DNA from: Mycobacterium lepromatosis
GTDB lineage: Bacteria > Actinomycetota > Actinomycetes > Mycobacteriales > Mycobacteriaceae
NCBI RefSeq assembly: GCF_000975265.2
Contig: NZ_CP083405.1
Coordinates: 1 to 64,000 of the forward strand
DNA: 64,000 bases
Direction: 5' to 3'
Part shown: in pieces, positions 55,814-64,000 of the stretch
Layout: each line of letters starts with the position of its first letter
Numbering within the stretch: the first letter of the stretch is position 1
Position numbers and translations under genes: made by a program
Notes under the pieces: model-generated
Told to the model about the DNA's origin: nothing
The model's database searches: none
What the model saw: only the letters and a program-made list of their open reading frames with translations

Positions 55814-57348
55814 GTGCGCCTGCTGTAACTGCTGGACCGGCCACTGCCGGGGTCACTCCTGCGCGACCTTCCGCCACTCGGGTGACGATTCTTACTGGCA
55901 AAAGGATGACCGATCTGGTGCTGCCCTCGGCGGCGCCGATCGAGGCCTACATTGATGACACCGTAGCGGTGCTATCCGATCTGCTCGAAGACGCACCAGC
56001 GGATGCTCTGGCGGGCTTCGACTTTTCCGCCCAGGGCGTGTGGACATTTGTCCGGCCCGGATCGCCGCCCCTGAAACTCGACCAGTCGCTGGACGATGCC
56101 GGGATTGTCGACGGGTCACTGTTGACTCTGGTGTCAACGAGTCGCACAGAACGATATCGGCCGCTGGTCGAAGATGTTATCGATGCGATAGCAGTGCTCA
56201 ACGAATCACCAGAGTTCAACCGCAAGGCGGTGGACCGTTTTATCGGGGTGGCAATCCCAGTCTTGAGCCTGCCGATCACTGCCGTCGCGGCGTGGGCGTG
56301 GTGGGTAACTGGGCGTAGCCCATTCTGGTCGCTGGCGATCGGCATCCTGGGCATCGTTGTGCTGATCGGCAGCATCGCCGCCGACAAATTCTATAAAAAT
56401 CTGGATCTTTCCGAGAGCCTGCTGCTCACTTCGTATCCGCTGATCGCCAGTGCCGCGGCTTTGGTCACCCCGCTACCAAATGGAGTCGACTCTTTGGGGC
56501 CGCCGCAGGTTGCCGCCGCCGCGGCGGCTGTCCTGTTTTTGACCTTGCTGACCCGGGGAGGCGCTCGACGGCATTCTGACTACGCCTCGTTTACCTTGAT
56601 CACCACGGTCGCTATCGTGGTGATTGCCATTGCGTACGGCTTTGGTTACCAGCGCTGGGTGCCTACCGGGGCGGTTGCCTTCGGGCTGTTCATCGTGACG
56701 AATGCGGCCAAGCTGACCGTTGCTGTCGCCCGGATCGCCTTGCCACCGATACCCGTTCCCGGCGAGACCGTAGACAACGAAGAATTGCTTGATTCCGTTG
56801 TCACTCCGCACGAGGCTACTAATGAAGAGACGCCGACCTGGCAAGCCATTATCGCTTCTGTGCCTGACTCCGCGGTACGGCTTACCGAGCGCAGCGCCTT
56901 AGCCAAGCGGTTGCTGATCGGTTATGTCATATCTGGCACTTTAATTTTGTGTGCCGGCGCTATCGCAGTGATAGTGCGCGGACACTTCTTCGCACACAGC
57001 TTGGTGGTGGCGTTTTTGCTGACGGCGGTGTGCACGTTTCGGTCGCGACTCTACGCCGAGCGTTGGTGCGCGTGGGCGCTGCTGGCAGCCGCCGTTGTGA
57101 TTCCGACGGGGTTGACCATCAGGCTGTGTATCTGGTATCCGCAAATTGCCTGGCTGTTGCTGATCAGCTACCTGGTGGCAGCCGTTATCGCATTGATGGT
57201 ATTCGGGGCAACCGTCAGGGTTCGTCGCATTTCACCGGTGACGAAGCGGATTATGGAATTAATCGACGGCGCGGTGGTCGCATCCGTCATTCCGCTGCTG
57301 TTGTGGATCGCCGGTGTTTACGACATGGTCCGCAACCTGCGCTTTTAG
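55810..57348 (+). CDS. eccD1: ESX-1 membrane channel component EccD1
   Basis: EccD1 forms the multi-spanning part of the type VII core complex. The 512-residue product has an N-terminal ubiquitin-like domain (about 20-110, RVTILTGKRMTDLVLPS, then FVRPGSPPLKLDQSL) followed by about eleven membrane helices from residue 145 on and the conserved loop RIALPPIPVPGETVDNEELL near 303-322. The start is TTG at 55810, overlapping the espI stop, which gives MSAPAVTAGPATAG as in M. tuberculosis. The length is within one residue of Rv3877. It is intact. Confidence 0.96.
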   Translation: MSAPAVTAGPATAGVTPARPSATRVTILTGKRMTDLVLPSAAPIEAYIDDTVAVLSDLLEDAPADALAGFDFSAQGVWTFVRPGSPPLKLDQSLDDAGIVDGSLLTLVSTSRTERYRPLVEDVIDAIAVLNESPEFNRKAVDRFIGVAIPVLSLPITAVAAWAWWVTGRSPFWSLAIGILGIVVLIGSIAADKFYKNLDLSESLLLTSYPLIASAAALVTPLPNGVDSLGPPQVAAAAAAVLFLTLLTRGGARRHSDYASFTLITTVAIVVIAIAYGFGYQRWVPTGAVAFGLFIVTNAAKLTVAVARIALPPIPVPGETVDNEELLDSVVTPHEATNEETPTWQAIIASVPDSAVRLTERSALAKRLLIGYVISGTLILCAGAIAVIVRGHFFAHSLVVAFLLTAVCTFRSRLYAERWCAWALLAAAVVIPTGLTIRLCIWYPQIAWLLLISYLVAAVIALMVFGATVRVRRISPVTKRIMELIDGAVVASVIPLLLWIAGVYDMVRNLRF

Positions 57349-57456
57349 CACTGGCCGTAGTGTGGTGAGTCGGCGAGATTGCGGCAGTTCATAGGCGCCA
57401 AGTCCGGTAATTTCCTCAATGTGAAACCCGGTGTGAAGTCCAGAGAGTGTCCGGCG

Positions 57457-58330
57457 ATGTCTTAGCCATTGGCTATCGATCCTTCCGGTTTGAATGCGGC
57501 AGGGCCAAACCCAGTTCCTGGTGTTCCCGGTGCCTCCGTAGCCGATCACAGCGACCGGAACCGATTCGCTGGCAGCCGCCGATCAACAACACGATTTCCA
57601 GGATTGAATCACTGGTGGTCGACGACTTGCTAGCGGTTAAGAGCTTCCCCCTTAACCAAGATAACGTCCAACATATCCGCTACGGCGGGATGTATATACG
57701 AAAGCACATTAGGGCGCTGGGCGACGATTTGAAGTAATTTCTCTTCGGATCGGTTGTCGGTCGCGTTTGGAGCCAGTACGGCATCAGACCCAACAAGTTA
57801 ATTTGGTAGAGGAGGTATGAGAGCGATAGCTTCGTCGCTATTATCAGAATTCTAGCCGGAGTTGGTCAGATGGCCGATCGGTTTATGAGAGGTCAGTTTC
57901 AACAGAACTTGTTTGACTTGGCCCCCACGAATTCACGAATTCGTTGCCACCGTGCCGCAACTAGACTTAGATGGTTCCTCAGGTCGGTAAAATTGCGCAA
58001 CATCAAAAACATAGAGGACTGCTTCTTCCCCACCAGTCGGTTGCTGGTGCAACCGGTGTCGCCCCGGATAGCGCGGCTCCCTCTGGACGACTAACCGAGT
58101 GCGCTGCAATGAAGCCGAGGTAGGCCACGCTGGGTCGCACCGTGACCAAACTTCTGGTAAGTTAGGAGGCCGCCCCCGGAAGAAACTGGGAACCACCGGA
58201 CAAGACTGCTGCAGCTGCCAACACCAAGATTAGCTTCGATGTCTCCATAAGTTTGATCTTCGAGTGGAATCCGCGCTGCTCCAGCCGGTGATCATGACGT
58301 CACCGTGCAGACGGCAACGTCGTCCCAATC
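57457..58330 (+). pseudogene. espJ: espJ relic (ESX-1 substrate)
   Basis: The ATG at 57457 opens MS-stop-PLAIDPSGLNAA, which matches EspJ MAEPLAVDPTGLSAA with a nonsense codon at position 3 (GAG to TAG likely). After a shift, ALAAINNTISRIESLVVDD-like residues and AVKSF near 57585-57645 match VVAAINETMPSIESLVSD. Later FVATVPQLDLDG near 57942 corresponds to VVATVPQLVQLAP. The C-terminal half is not recognisable and the end is uncertain. EspJ is a secreted ESX-1 protein of unclear role in M. tuberculosis (Rv3878). Confidence 0.85.
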
Positions 58331-58439
58331 GACTAGCAGGTAGCCCAATATGCTTTTGCCACCAGAATTCTCACAATTGTAGTTAACAGGGCAACCGGGT
58401 TCATCGTCGCGGCTGTTTCTCGCTCTAACCTAGTATGCG

Positions 58440-59690
58440 TAAGACATGTTATTGTCAAATAGCCCGGCGACGTATTGTGCCAATACAGCCCGTAGCGCTA
58501 CAGGCCCGTCCGTAACTGTTGGCCACCGCGGTCTTCTCTCCGCCGGTGGTACCCGGCCGTCATCCGAACAAATCTGGAGTCACCCAGATCAGGGCTATCG
58601 GGCGCGTTTAGCGCAGCCATTATGCGTCTGCCAACGCCACCCAGATCAGATTTAGCGGTGCGGAGGGTGGGGCTTTGCAGCACGGTGTCGTGCATGACCC
58701 TCACCGTCGAAACCGGAACCGATAGGACCGACCGCCACATCAGGGGTGATTCGCTGTCGTGCGTTGACGCCATATTACGCGGGCGATACGCTTTGACGTG
58801 TTGCATTTGTCAACCGCACGGCGGGTACAGTTACTTCACTACCTGCGGTGGGTGTCACTCCAGGGTTGATGTCTCCCCTGCTCGCCCCCAGGCTGAGGGT
58901 CCATGATTGAGTTGCCTATCCGAACCTGGCGTATCGTCCGTCGTCGCCGGTTTAGCATGGTAACGTCGTGCCCCGAGATGTCCGGCATTGACGCTGGAGA
59001 ATACCTGGAGGACCGGGATACTGAGCTTGATCAGGATCACTGGCGGGTACCAGCATTGTGATGAAATGCCAAAGTTGGTCTCGGAAGGCTCGGTTTAGTG
59101 AACGGAGTCTTGACCACCAGTGTTGGGGGTTTCTGGGTAGGTGGCGATTTCTGCTCGAGCAGATTTTTCAAGGTATGTTTAGGCGGTTTCCAGTTTTGGA
59201 TTCCATGACCCGCTCAGTGGTGTCGGAGACGACGTTGATATTGGCCACATGTGTCGAGTTTATCCATTTATTAATTGCACAACACGCTCATTGACGTCTA
59301 TCTCAATACCATTGTCTAGGACAATGATTGCCCTAGGATCTCGTCGAAATTTTGTCAACATCCCACTTAGCTTGTGCAATTAACCTGGTTATATGCCGGT
59401 ACCAGGGAAGCATCGTTGCGAGATAATCCTGCAACGTCATCAATTACTTGATATTAGCATCGCTAGCGGAGTCTGCAAGCGTTAACGGTTCTTCGAAGAA
59501 CACCACTGTCGAAGACTAGGCTCTTCTGTACCGGGTGGTCTCCAAAACATCGATGACCTTTCAACACAACCTATTGAACTCTTGTATCCGGCCATTGAAA
59601 GGTGTCCTAATTGGCGTCTGACACCTGCCCGAATAGGGCATTTACCCAACATGCTCACTCGTTGTTTGCGGAAATGCCCATCTTCTCTTC
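58440..59690 (-). pseudogene. espK: espK relic (EspB chaperone) with internal deletion
   Basis: EspK (Rv3879c) escorts EspB to EccCb1. On the minus strand, N-terminal pieces occur near 59500-59630 (QEFNRL and KVIDVLETTRYRR, like [20 protein letters not shown]). A later segment GGVGRRIMAALNAPDSPDLG near 58575-58634 matches [20 protein letters not shown], followed by VANSYG-like residues and then directly VALRAVLAQYVAGLFDNNM near 58445-58500, matching the protein's last residues. The roughly 200 residues between these are missing, so an internal deletion fused the middle to the C terminus. Several stops and shifts are present. Confidence 0.8.
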
Positions 59691-60188
59691 ATCTCCCAGC
59701 CACTTGCTGGCCACATTGATCATTCCTGTCGAGGATCCCTACGCCACAGCGCCAGTCCGCCGAGCACCAGCAATGTCTACAGTAATCGTGCGCTGAATTG
59801 GCTCGCGTTCTGTGCAGCTTGAGCCAGCGATCGAGGCGTTACTTCACCGAATACGATGCTACTCGTCGATTCTGATACCACAAGATTATGCTTATTAAGC
59901 GTAACCGACATTAAGGGGAGCTAGCGGCAGCAATTTAGTGATTAAAACGCCGAGTGTTTCATAAAGCGATTGCCCTTCATGTACTAAGCCGATTACGGTA
60001 CAGGACCGCCGGCTTCGTAATACCCGGCTGGCTGGTCATTAATTCGTGCTAAGCGACAAGAATGATAGCCCGTGACCCATACTGATACCGCGACACGGCT
60101 ACCAACTAGCCGCCAGCCCAACAGTAACCAGCAACGCCGCCCACCGCAACACCAAGTCCTTCGGGTTTATGCCGCCACAACGATGCGT
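59691..60188. other. Gene-free stretch between espK relic and espL
   Basis: I see no gene or clear repeat in these 498 bases. On the minus strand it lies between espL and the espK relic. The short frame at 59611-59796 on the plus strand resembles nothing known. Confidence 0.5.
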
Positions 60189-60530
60189 TTAAGTCGGCGG
60201 CGGTTCGCTAATCGGGCGGGAAAGGGCGGACAACCTAGCGGCGAGCTGCTCCCTGGCGGCTTCGTTGTAAGCGGTTGCCGCGCTCTGCGCGTTCTGCAAG
60301 GCCGCGTTGATCCGATCGGCGACCACCTCGTGACCAAACTCCCGCAAAGCGCCACTTTCGATATGGATATCGGTGAGCCACTGATATCCGTTAATCGTTA
60401 CTTCGACGGTCTTTTCTTGATCCGAAGCCTTGAACACTCCGTCGTTCATTTGGTTACATTGCCCGTCCAGAGCAGACTGAAATTGCCCCAGCAGAGCTAT
60501 TATCTGAGCTTGCATTGGATCCAAATCCAT
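60189..60530 (-). CDS. espL: ESX-1 secretion-associated protein EspL (YbaB/EbfC-like)
   Basis: EspL (Rv3880c) is a small cytosolic protein; in M. tuberculosis it is needed for EsxA secretion and stabilises EspE, EspF and EspH. The 113-residue product is intact: FQSALDGQCNQMNDGVFKAS near 17-36, TVEVTINGYQWLTDIHIESG near 41-60, and ADRINAALQNAQSAATAYNE near 71-90, a YbaB/EbfC-type helical fold. The ATG at 60530 gives MDLDPMQAQII. It is the only open frame between dead espB and dead espK, so retention is significant. Confidence 0.94.
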   Translation of the reverse strand: MDLDPMQAQIIALLGQFQSALDGQCNQMNDGVFKASDQEKTVEVTINGYQWLTDIHIESGALREFGHEVVADRINAALQNAQSAATAYNEAAREQLAARLSALSRPISEPPPT

Positions 60531-60549
60531 TACTTTGACTCCTTGCCGT

Positions 60550-61876
60550 CTTGGCAGTGGCGATTACCGATAACGTTTCAGTCCACGCCCGATGCCCGGG
60601 GTAAAGCACTTCGTCGTCTTGCTTTGCTAAGGGCTCTTGGTTTTAGAACTTCCGTTTTCCCCACAATGAATCATTCCCATGCCACCGCTGCCCATCACGC
60701 AGCCCGTGGGAGGCACTGCCACGACCTGTCTCCTGAGATGTCGGACGTCGTAAGGGGCCGGACAGATTCAGCTTCGATATTGACATACCTAGGATTCCAC
60801 CGCCACCGAATGGCATCGGCTTCAACCTGGCACCCGATGTCACCGGCACATGCAGTGCATCGTACACGGCACTTGTCAGCTTCACGCCCGTGGGATAGCT
60901 AGGTGCCATCACTAGGAGACCCCCGGGAGGACATCGTGGGAGGCGTTGAGAACCACGACCGGTACCGTCCTTCAGACTTTTTATTATTCTTCATTGTGTA
61001 GTCGAGTATCAAGATACTGTTGACTCGTGTCCAACAGCGGGTCGATTTTGGCCACGGCGGCCAGTTTGGGTGGCTGCACTTTTTCGATAGTGCACTTGCT
61101 GTTGTACTAAGAAAAGTACCCACTAGACTTTTTCTGATAAGTCGCGTAGGTCTGCATGCACTGCTGTCTGGTGGGCTGGTTCGGTAGTCGGGTTGTATTC
61201 ACTTCGAGCATCTGTGCATAAGACAGCTTGAGGTAGTTCGTACAGGACGTGAACTGGGATTTCACCACGAATCCACTCTTCCTAGCCATCGCGACGCTCG
61301 CTTGCACCATACGGCCAAAACCACTTGCTTTGTTGCTCCATTGAATCCGTGTCTGCGGCCGTCGCGTCACCTGTCAATTCTGGAAAGGAAGAAAACGCTT
61401 ATACTCTTCTTACAACTTCTAGTTTGTAACTAATCCAGATATCCTTAAAGCTTGCGGCTGATGCCCCCTGTTCAGGTTGTTCGATTTGTGTGGCAGCTTT
61501 TTTATATGGGTGAAGTCGCGTTCGCCTGATTGCACGGCCGCGGCTGTACCTTTGGTTCCGGTGGAATGGTCCGACACAGAAACTTGGCTGTCGTTGTTCC
61601 AGACCGACGCCGATTCCTCAATCAACCTCTCCATAGGTCTTGATCGCATTCCGCATAGAGTGCGCCAGTTTCTGCCACTCCTGATATCCCGCCGCAAGAT
61701 AGGTCCGCATGTTGTCGGATTCAAATTGAGTTGTGGGACCGCGTTGACTGCGATCTGAAGAGCACACGCGTCGGTAACTACATTAGTTTGGTGCTATCGC
61801 CAGTACTCCTAGCATCCCGGCGGCCCTGGCCAGGAAGCTCAGTCTGCTCCACCGTCATCGTCTGCGGTTGTGTCAT
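60550..61876 (-). pseudogene. espB: espB relic (ESX-1 substrate)
   Basis: EspB is a secreted ESX-1 protein that forms heptamers. The minus-strand ATG at 61876 opens MTQPQTMTVEQTE, matching MTQSQTVTVDQQE. Shifted pieces follow, including MRTYLAAGYQEWQKLAHSMR near 61650-61710, ASVWNNDSQVSVSDHS near 61570-61610, WSNKASGFGRMVQASVAMARK near 61275-61340, QMLEV and YATYQKKSS near 61110-61220, SRGSPSDGT near 60900 and GGGGILGMSISKLNL near 60765-60802. Stops and shifts are spread over the whole length. Confidence 0.88.
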
Positions 61877-62043
61877 GTCACATTCCGCCTCCTTAGTACT
61901 AAAGACATTTAGCGTCGTTAATGCTCGCGGTTGCCGAGCTAGGAATTCTTTTGGGCCCCGGCGTCATAATCTCGTGTGGACGATGAACTGCGGCAGCGTA
62001 ATCGATACATCAATCATGCTGCGTTGCAGCAGCGCACGCTATA

Positions 62044-63447
62044 TCATAGTTTGTCACTATTCTTCGGTAGCGCCATTTGGTAATGGCTCTCCTCAGGGGG
62101 GGAAATTTGGCGAATCGGCAACTTGCGATGTCGTGGAGTGCCGATGGTGTCTTGCTTAAGTATTACCCGCTCGCTGCCGGGGTAGGGGCCGAGATAGGTT
62201 ATCGCATTTGGCCACGCCACTTTCGCCACCGGCCCGATGTGACCGCCGATCAATCTGGCGAATTTCTCGAATTGCTGCCCGAGTGTGACGATGCCACCTG
62301 CGGCCGCCGCACGCACCACGAACTGTGTGAACGTCTGGACGTCACCCAAGCTGACGCTCACGTCGACATCGTCGAATGGCATGTAGACCGCACACCGGTT
62401 CACCGTCTCGCCGACGAGTACACCCGCTGATCCGATTGGCAGCTGGCAATGCTGGTAGGCGACGAAGCTTTGACCCAACAATGCCGGCTGCTGGGCACCG
62501 CGCAGGCGATAAAATCCACATGGCGTTTTTGGTTCCCCGCGCGTCGTCAGTACCACCGTGGCCTGTGGAATCTTCCCAGGAGCCACCCGGACCCGGGTGA
62601 TCGTGTGGTCGGCCCGTGCTGACCACCATGCATCCGGACCAGCGGGTGCGGTGTAGGCTACGCTGTACGCGTCTCGCCCCTGGATCATCGACCACTTCTC
62701 TTGCACGAAGCCGACATCGGTAGCGTGGTCGACCCTGTCGAAGCTCTGTCCGCAGACAGCGTCCACACCATGGCTAGCCAACTGATCTGCGATACGCGTT
62801 GTGGACGCAATCAAATAACGAGCCAGCCCCGCTGCGCCGGCGTCACGCCGCTGTGCGGACTTCCGGGTGCGCACAGGGTCGGCACGCAGCATGACCCAGG
62901 TTCGACGATACGCGGGCGCCGGGTCGGCACCGATCACCTGCTGGTACAGATTCACGACGTCGGGTGACGCGGCGTGGCCGACACGGTAACCTGCCGACAC
63001 GACAACCGCTTCCAAGTCCGGACAGTGCACCGACAGCAGGTGCTCTAACAGCTGGGTCTCCAGCAAGTCGTCGGTCTGCGCTTCCCCATCGACGATGACT
63101 GTCGGCGTAAATGGTCTGGGAATCAGTTCAATGACCGATACTAGAAACCCGTTTTGCCAGCGCATAGCAACTTGATCTGCAGGTTTCACGGTGGCACCGA
63201 TCACCGACTCCGACGGAGTGTCCAACGGCTTACGACTACGCCGGGAGAATGAATAGAGCGCCATCAGCCAGCCGCTTAGCCACCTGCCGGAAAATTGGAC
63301 CAGGGTCAGAATCACGACCAATACCACTAGCGCAATGCCGGCCCACCAGTATTGGGTGCGGAAAAACAATATGATGTATGTTGGAGCCAACGCTGCGACG
63401 AGCAGTGCACGCCCCACGCTGAAACGTAGCCATATTGGATTTCTCAT
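62044..63447 (-). CDS. eccE1: ESX-1 core component EccE1
   Basis: EccE1 is a membrane protein peripheral in the type VII core complex. The 467-residue product has two N-terminal transmembrane helices near 13-31 (ALLVAALAPTYIILFF) and 35-52 (WAGIALVVLVVILTLV), then a cytosolic domain with family segments VIDGEAQTDDLLETQLLEHL-like residues near 118 and YRVGHAASPDVVNLYQQVIG near 154-173. Its ATG overlaps the mycP1 stop by four bases. Length is within a few residues of Rv3882c. The frame is intact although the downstream espB is dead. Confidence 0.95.
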   Translation of the reverse strand: MRNPIWLRFSVGRALLVAALAPTYIILFFRTQYWWAGIALVVLVVILTLVQFSGRWLSGWLMALYSFSRRSRKPLDTPSESVIGATVKPADQVAMRWQNGFLVSVIELIPRPFTPTVIVDGEAQTDDLLETQLLEHLLSVHCPDLEAVVVSAGYRVGHAASPDVVNLYQQVIGADPAPAYRRTWVMLRADPVRTRKSAQRRDAGAAGLARYLIASTTRIADQLASHGVDAVCGQSFDRVDHATDVGFVQEKWSMIQGRDAYSVAYTAPAGPDAWWSARADHTITRVRVAPGKIPQATVVLTTRGEPKTPCGFYRLRGAQQPALLGQSFVAYQHCQLPIGSAGVLVGETVNRCAVYMPFDDVDVSVSLGDVQTFTQFVVRAAAAGGIVTLGQQFEKFARLIGGHIGPVAKVAWPNAITYLGPYPGSERVILKQDTIGTPRHRKLPIRQISPPEESHYQMALPKNSDKL

Positions 63448-64000
63448 GTGCGTCGTAGTGCTCGCCTAACCAATACACCTAGTCCCAGCGTTATCGACAA
63501 GCCCAAGATCCGTTGAGCCACAACCATGATCGTCTTGCGATCAGGTCCCGACGTTATGACCGGCGGCGGAACGCTTCTTACATTGAATGGCTCTGAAGCG
63601 GACTCCGGCGGAACATCCCAGGTAAGCGCTGCCACAGCATTGATGACACCCGCGCCGACGACGTCGTCGATGCCTCCTCCGGGATGTCGCGCGGTGGCGG
63701 TGATCCGGTTGATGATCTGGGTCGGCGTCAGGTCAGGAAACCGCTGTCTTAGCAGGGCTGCCAAACCTGAGACATATGCGGCGGCAAACGAGGTACCGGC
63801 GATTGAAATCGAACCCTCATCGTCTTGCAGCGCGTTCACCGGTTCACCGTTATAGCCCAGCGCAGTGATGTTTTCCGTCGGTGCCGAGACGCCTACCCAT
63901 GGTCCGTGCACCGAGAATCGGCTCGGCATCCCATTCTGTGCGATACCACCGACGGTGAGTACCAAAGGTGCATACCACGCCGGTGTGACGATTGTCTGCA
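63444..64000 (-). CDS. mycP1: ESX-1 mycosin protease MycP1, C-terminal part (runs off window)
   Basis: MycP1 is a membrane-anchored subtilisin-like protease that cleaves EspB and stabilises the secretion complex. The window holds about 185 C-terminal codons. The frame is open from the right edge (QTIVTPAWYAPLVLTVGGIA), through the catalytic Ser motif GTSFAAAYVSGLAALLRQRF near 63790, to a C-terminal transmembrane helix (QRILGLSITLGLGVLVRRAL) and RRT. The Asp and His of the triad and the signal peptide lie outside the window. A TTG around 63965 would be an internal start and is not used. Its main known substrate, EspB, is a pseudogene here. Confidence 0.95.
   Translation of the reverse strand, partial: QTIVTPAWYAPLVLTVGGIAQNGMPSRFSVHGPWVGVSAPTENITALGYNGEPVNALQDDEGSISIAGTSFAAAYVSGLAALLRQRFPDLTPTQIINRITATARHPGGGIDDVVGAGVINAVAALTWDVPPESASEPFNVRSVPPPVITSGPDRKTIMVVAQRILGLSITLGLGVLVRRALRRT

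Overview
The window is the chromosomal origin region of a slow-growing mycobacterium undergoing reductive evolution, of the leprosy-bacillus type. Gene order from dnaA through leuS follows the Mycobacterium tuberculosis series Rv0001 to Rv0041, but with long decayed stretches between blocks of intact genes. GyrA carries an intein at the position known from M. leprae, and an ESX-1 locus lies close to leuS, as in M. leprae. Against my memory of M. leprae, the EsxA, EsxB and GyrA-intein sequences differ too much for M. leprae itself, so a relative such as M. uberis or M. lepromatosis is more likely. Species naming is inference; no database was consulted.

Layout. 1-11038: dnaA, oriC spacer, dnaN, recF, dciA, gyrB, gyrA. 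11151-12432: an Rv0007-like membrane protein, then tRNA-Ile and tRNA-Ala. 12433-16024: an AT-rich decayed segment that I read as the remnant of an element integrated in tRNA-Ala, with a broken tyrosine integrase beside the tRNA and a decayed copy of the tRNA 3' half at the far end. 16655-29275: ppiA, an Rv0010c-like gene, crgA, a broken Rv0012 gene, trpG, and the minus-strand fhaA-fhaB-pstP-rodA-pbpA-pknA-pknB cluster for growth and cell-wall signalling. 29531-29684: tRNA-Leu and a terminator. 29685-33858: about 4 kb without an intact gene. 33859-40011: a YqgE-like gene, a broken bile-acid:sodium-symporter-like gene, an Rv0039c-like gene, mtc28 and leuS. 40012-41835: decayed sequence. 41836-64000: the ESX-1 (type VII secretion) locus, whose last gene (mycP1) runs off the window.

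The ESX-1 locus is the most informative part. The secretion machine (eccA1, eccB1, eccCa1, eccCb1, eccD1, eccE1, mycP1), the EsxA/EsxB pair, espH, espI and espL have open frames. espE, espF, espG1, PE35, PPE68, espJ, espK and espB are all pseudogenes. Losses follow partner sets: the PE35/PPE68 pair went together with its chaperone EspG1, and EspB went together with EspK. EspH and EspL were kept although the EspE/EspF partners usually assigned to EspH are gone. This looks like an ESX-1 system reduced to export of EsxA/EsxB.

I found no CRISPR array, rRNA or intact insertion sequence. The least described item is the decayed tRNA-Ala element; the most functionally interesting is the coordinated stripping of ESX-1 accessory modules.
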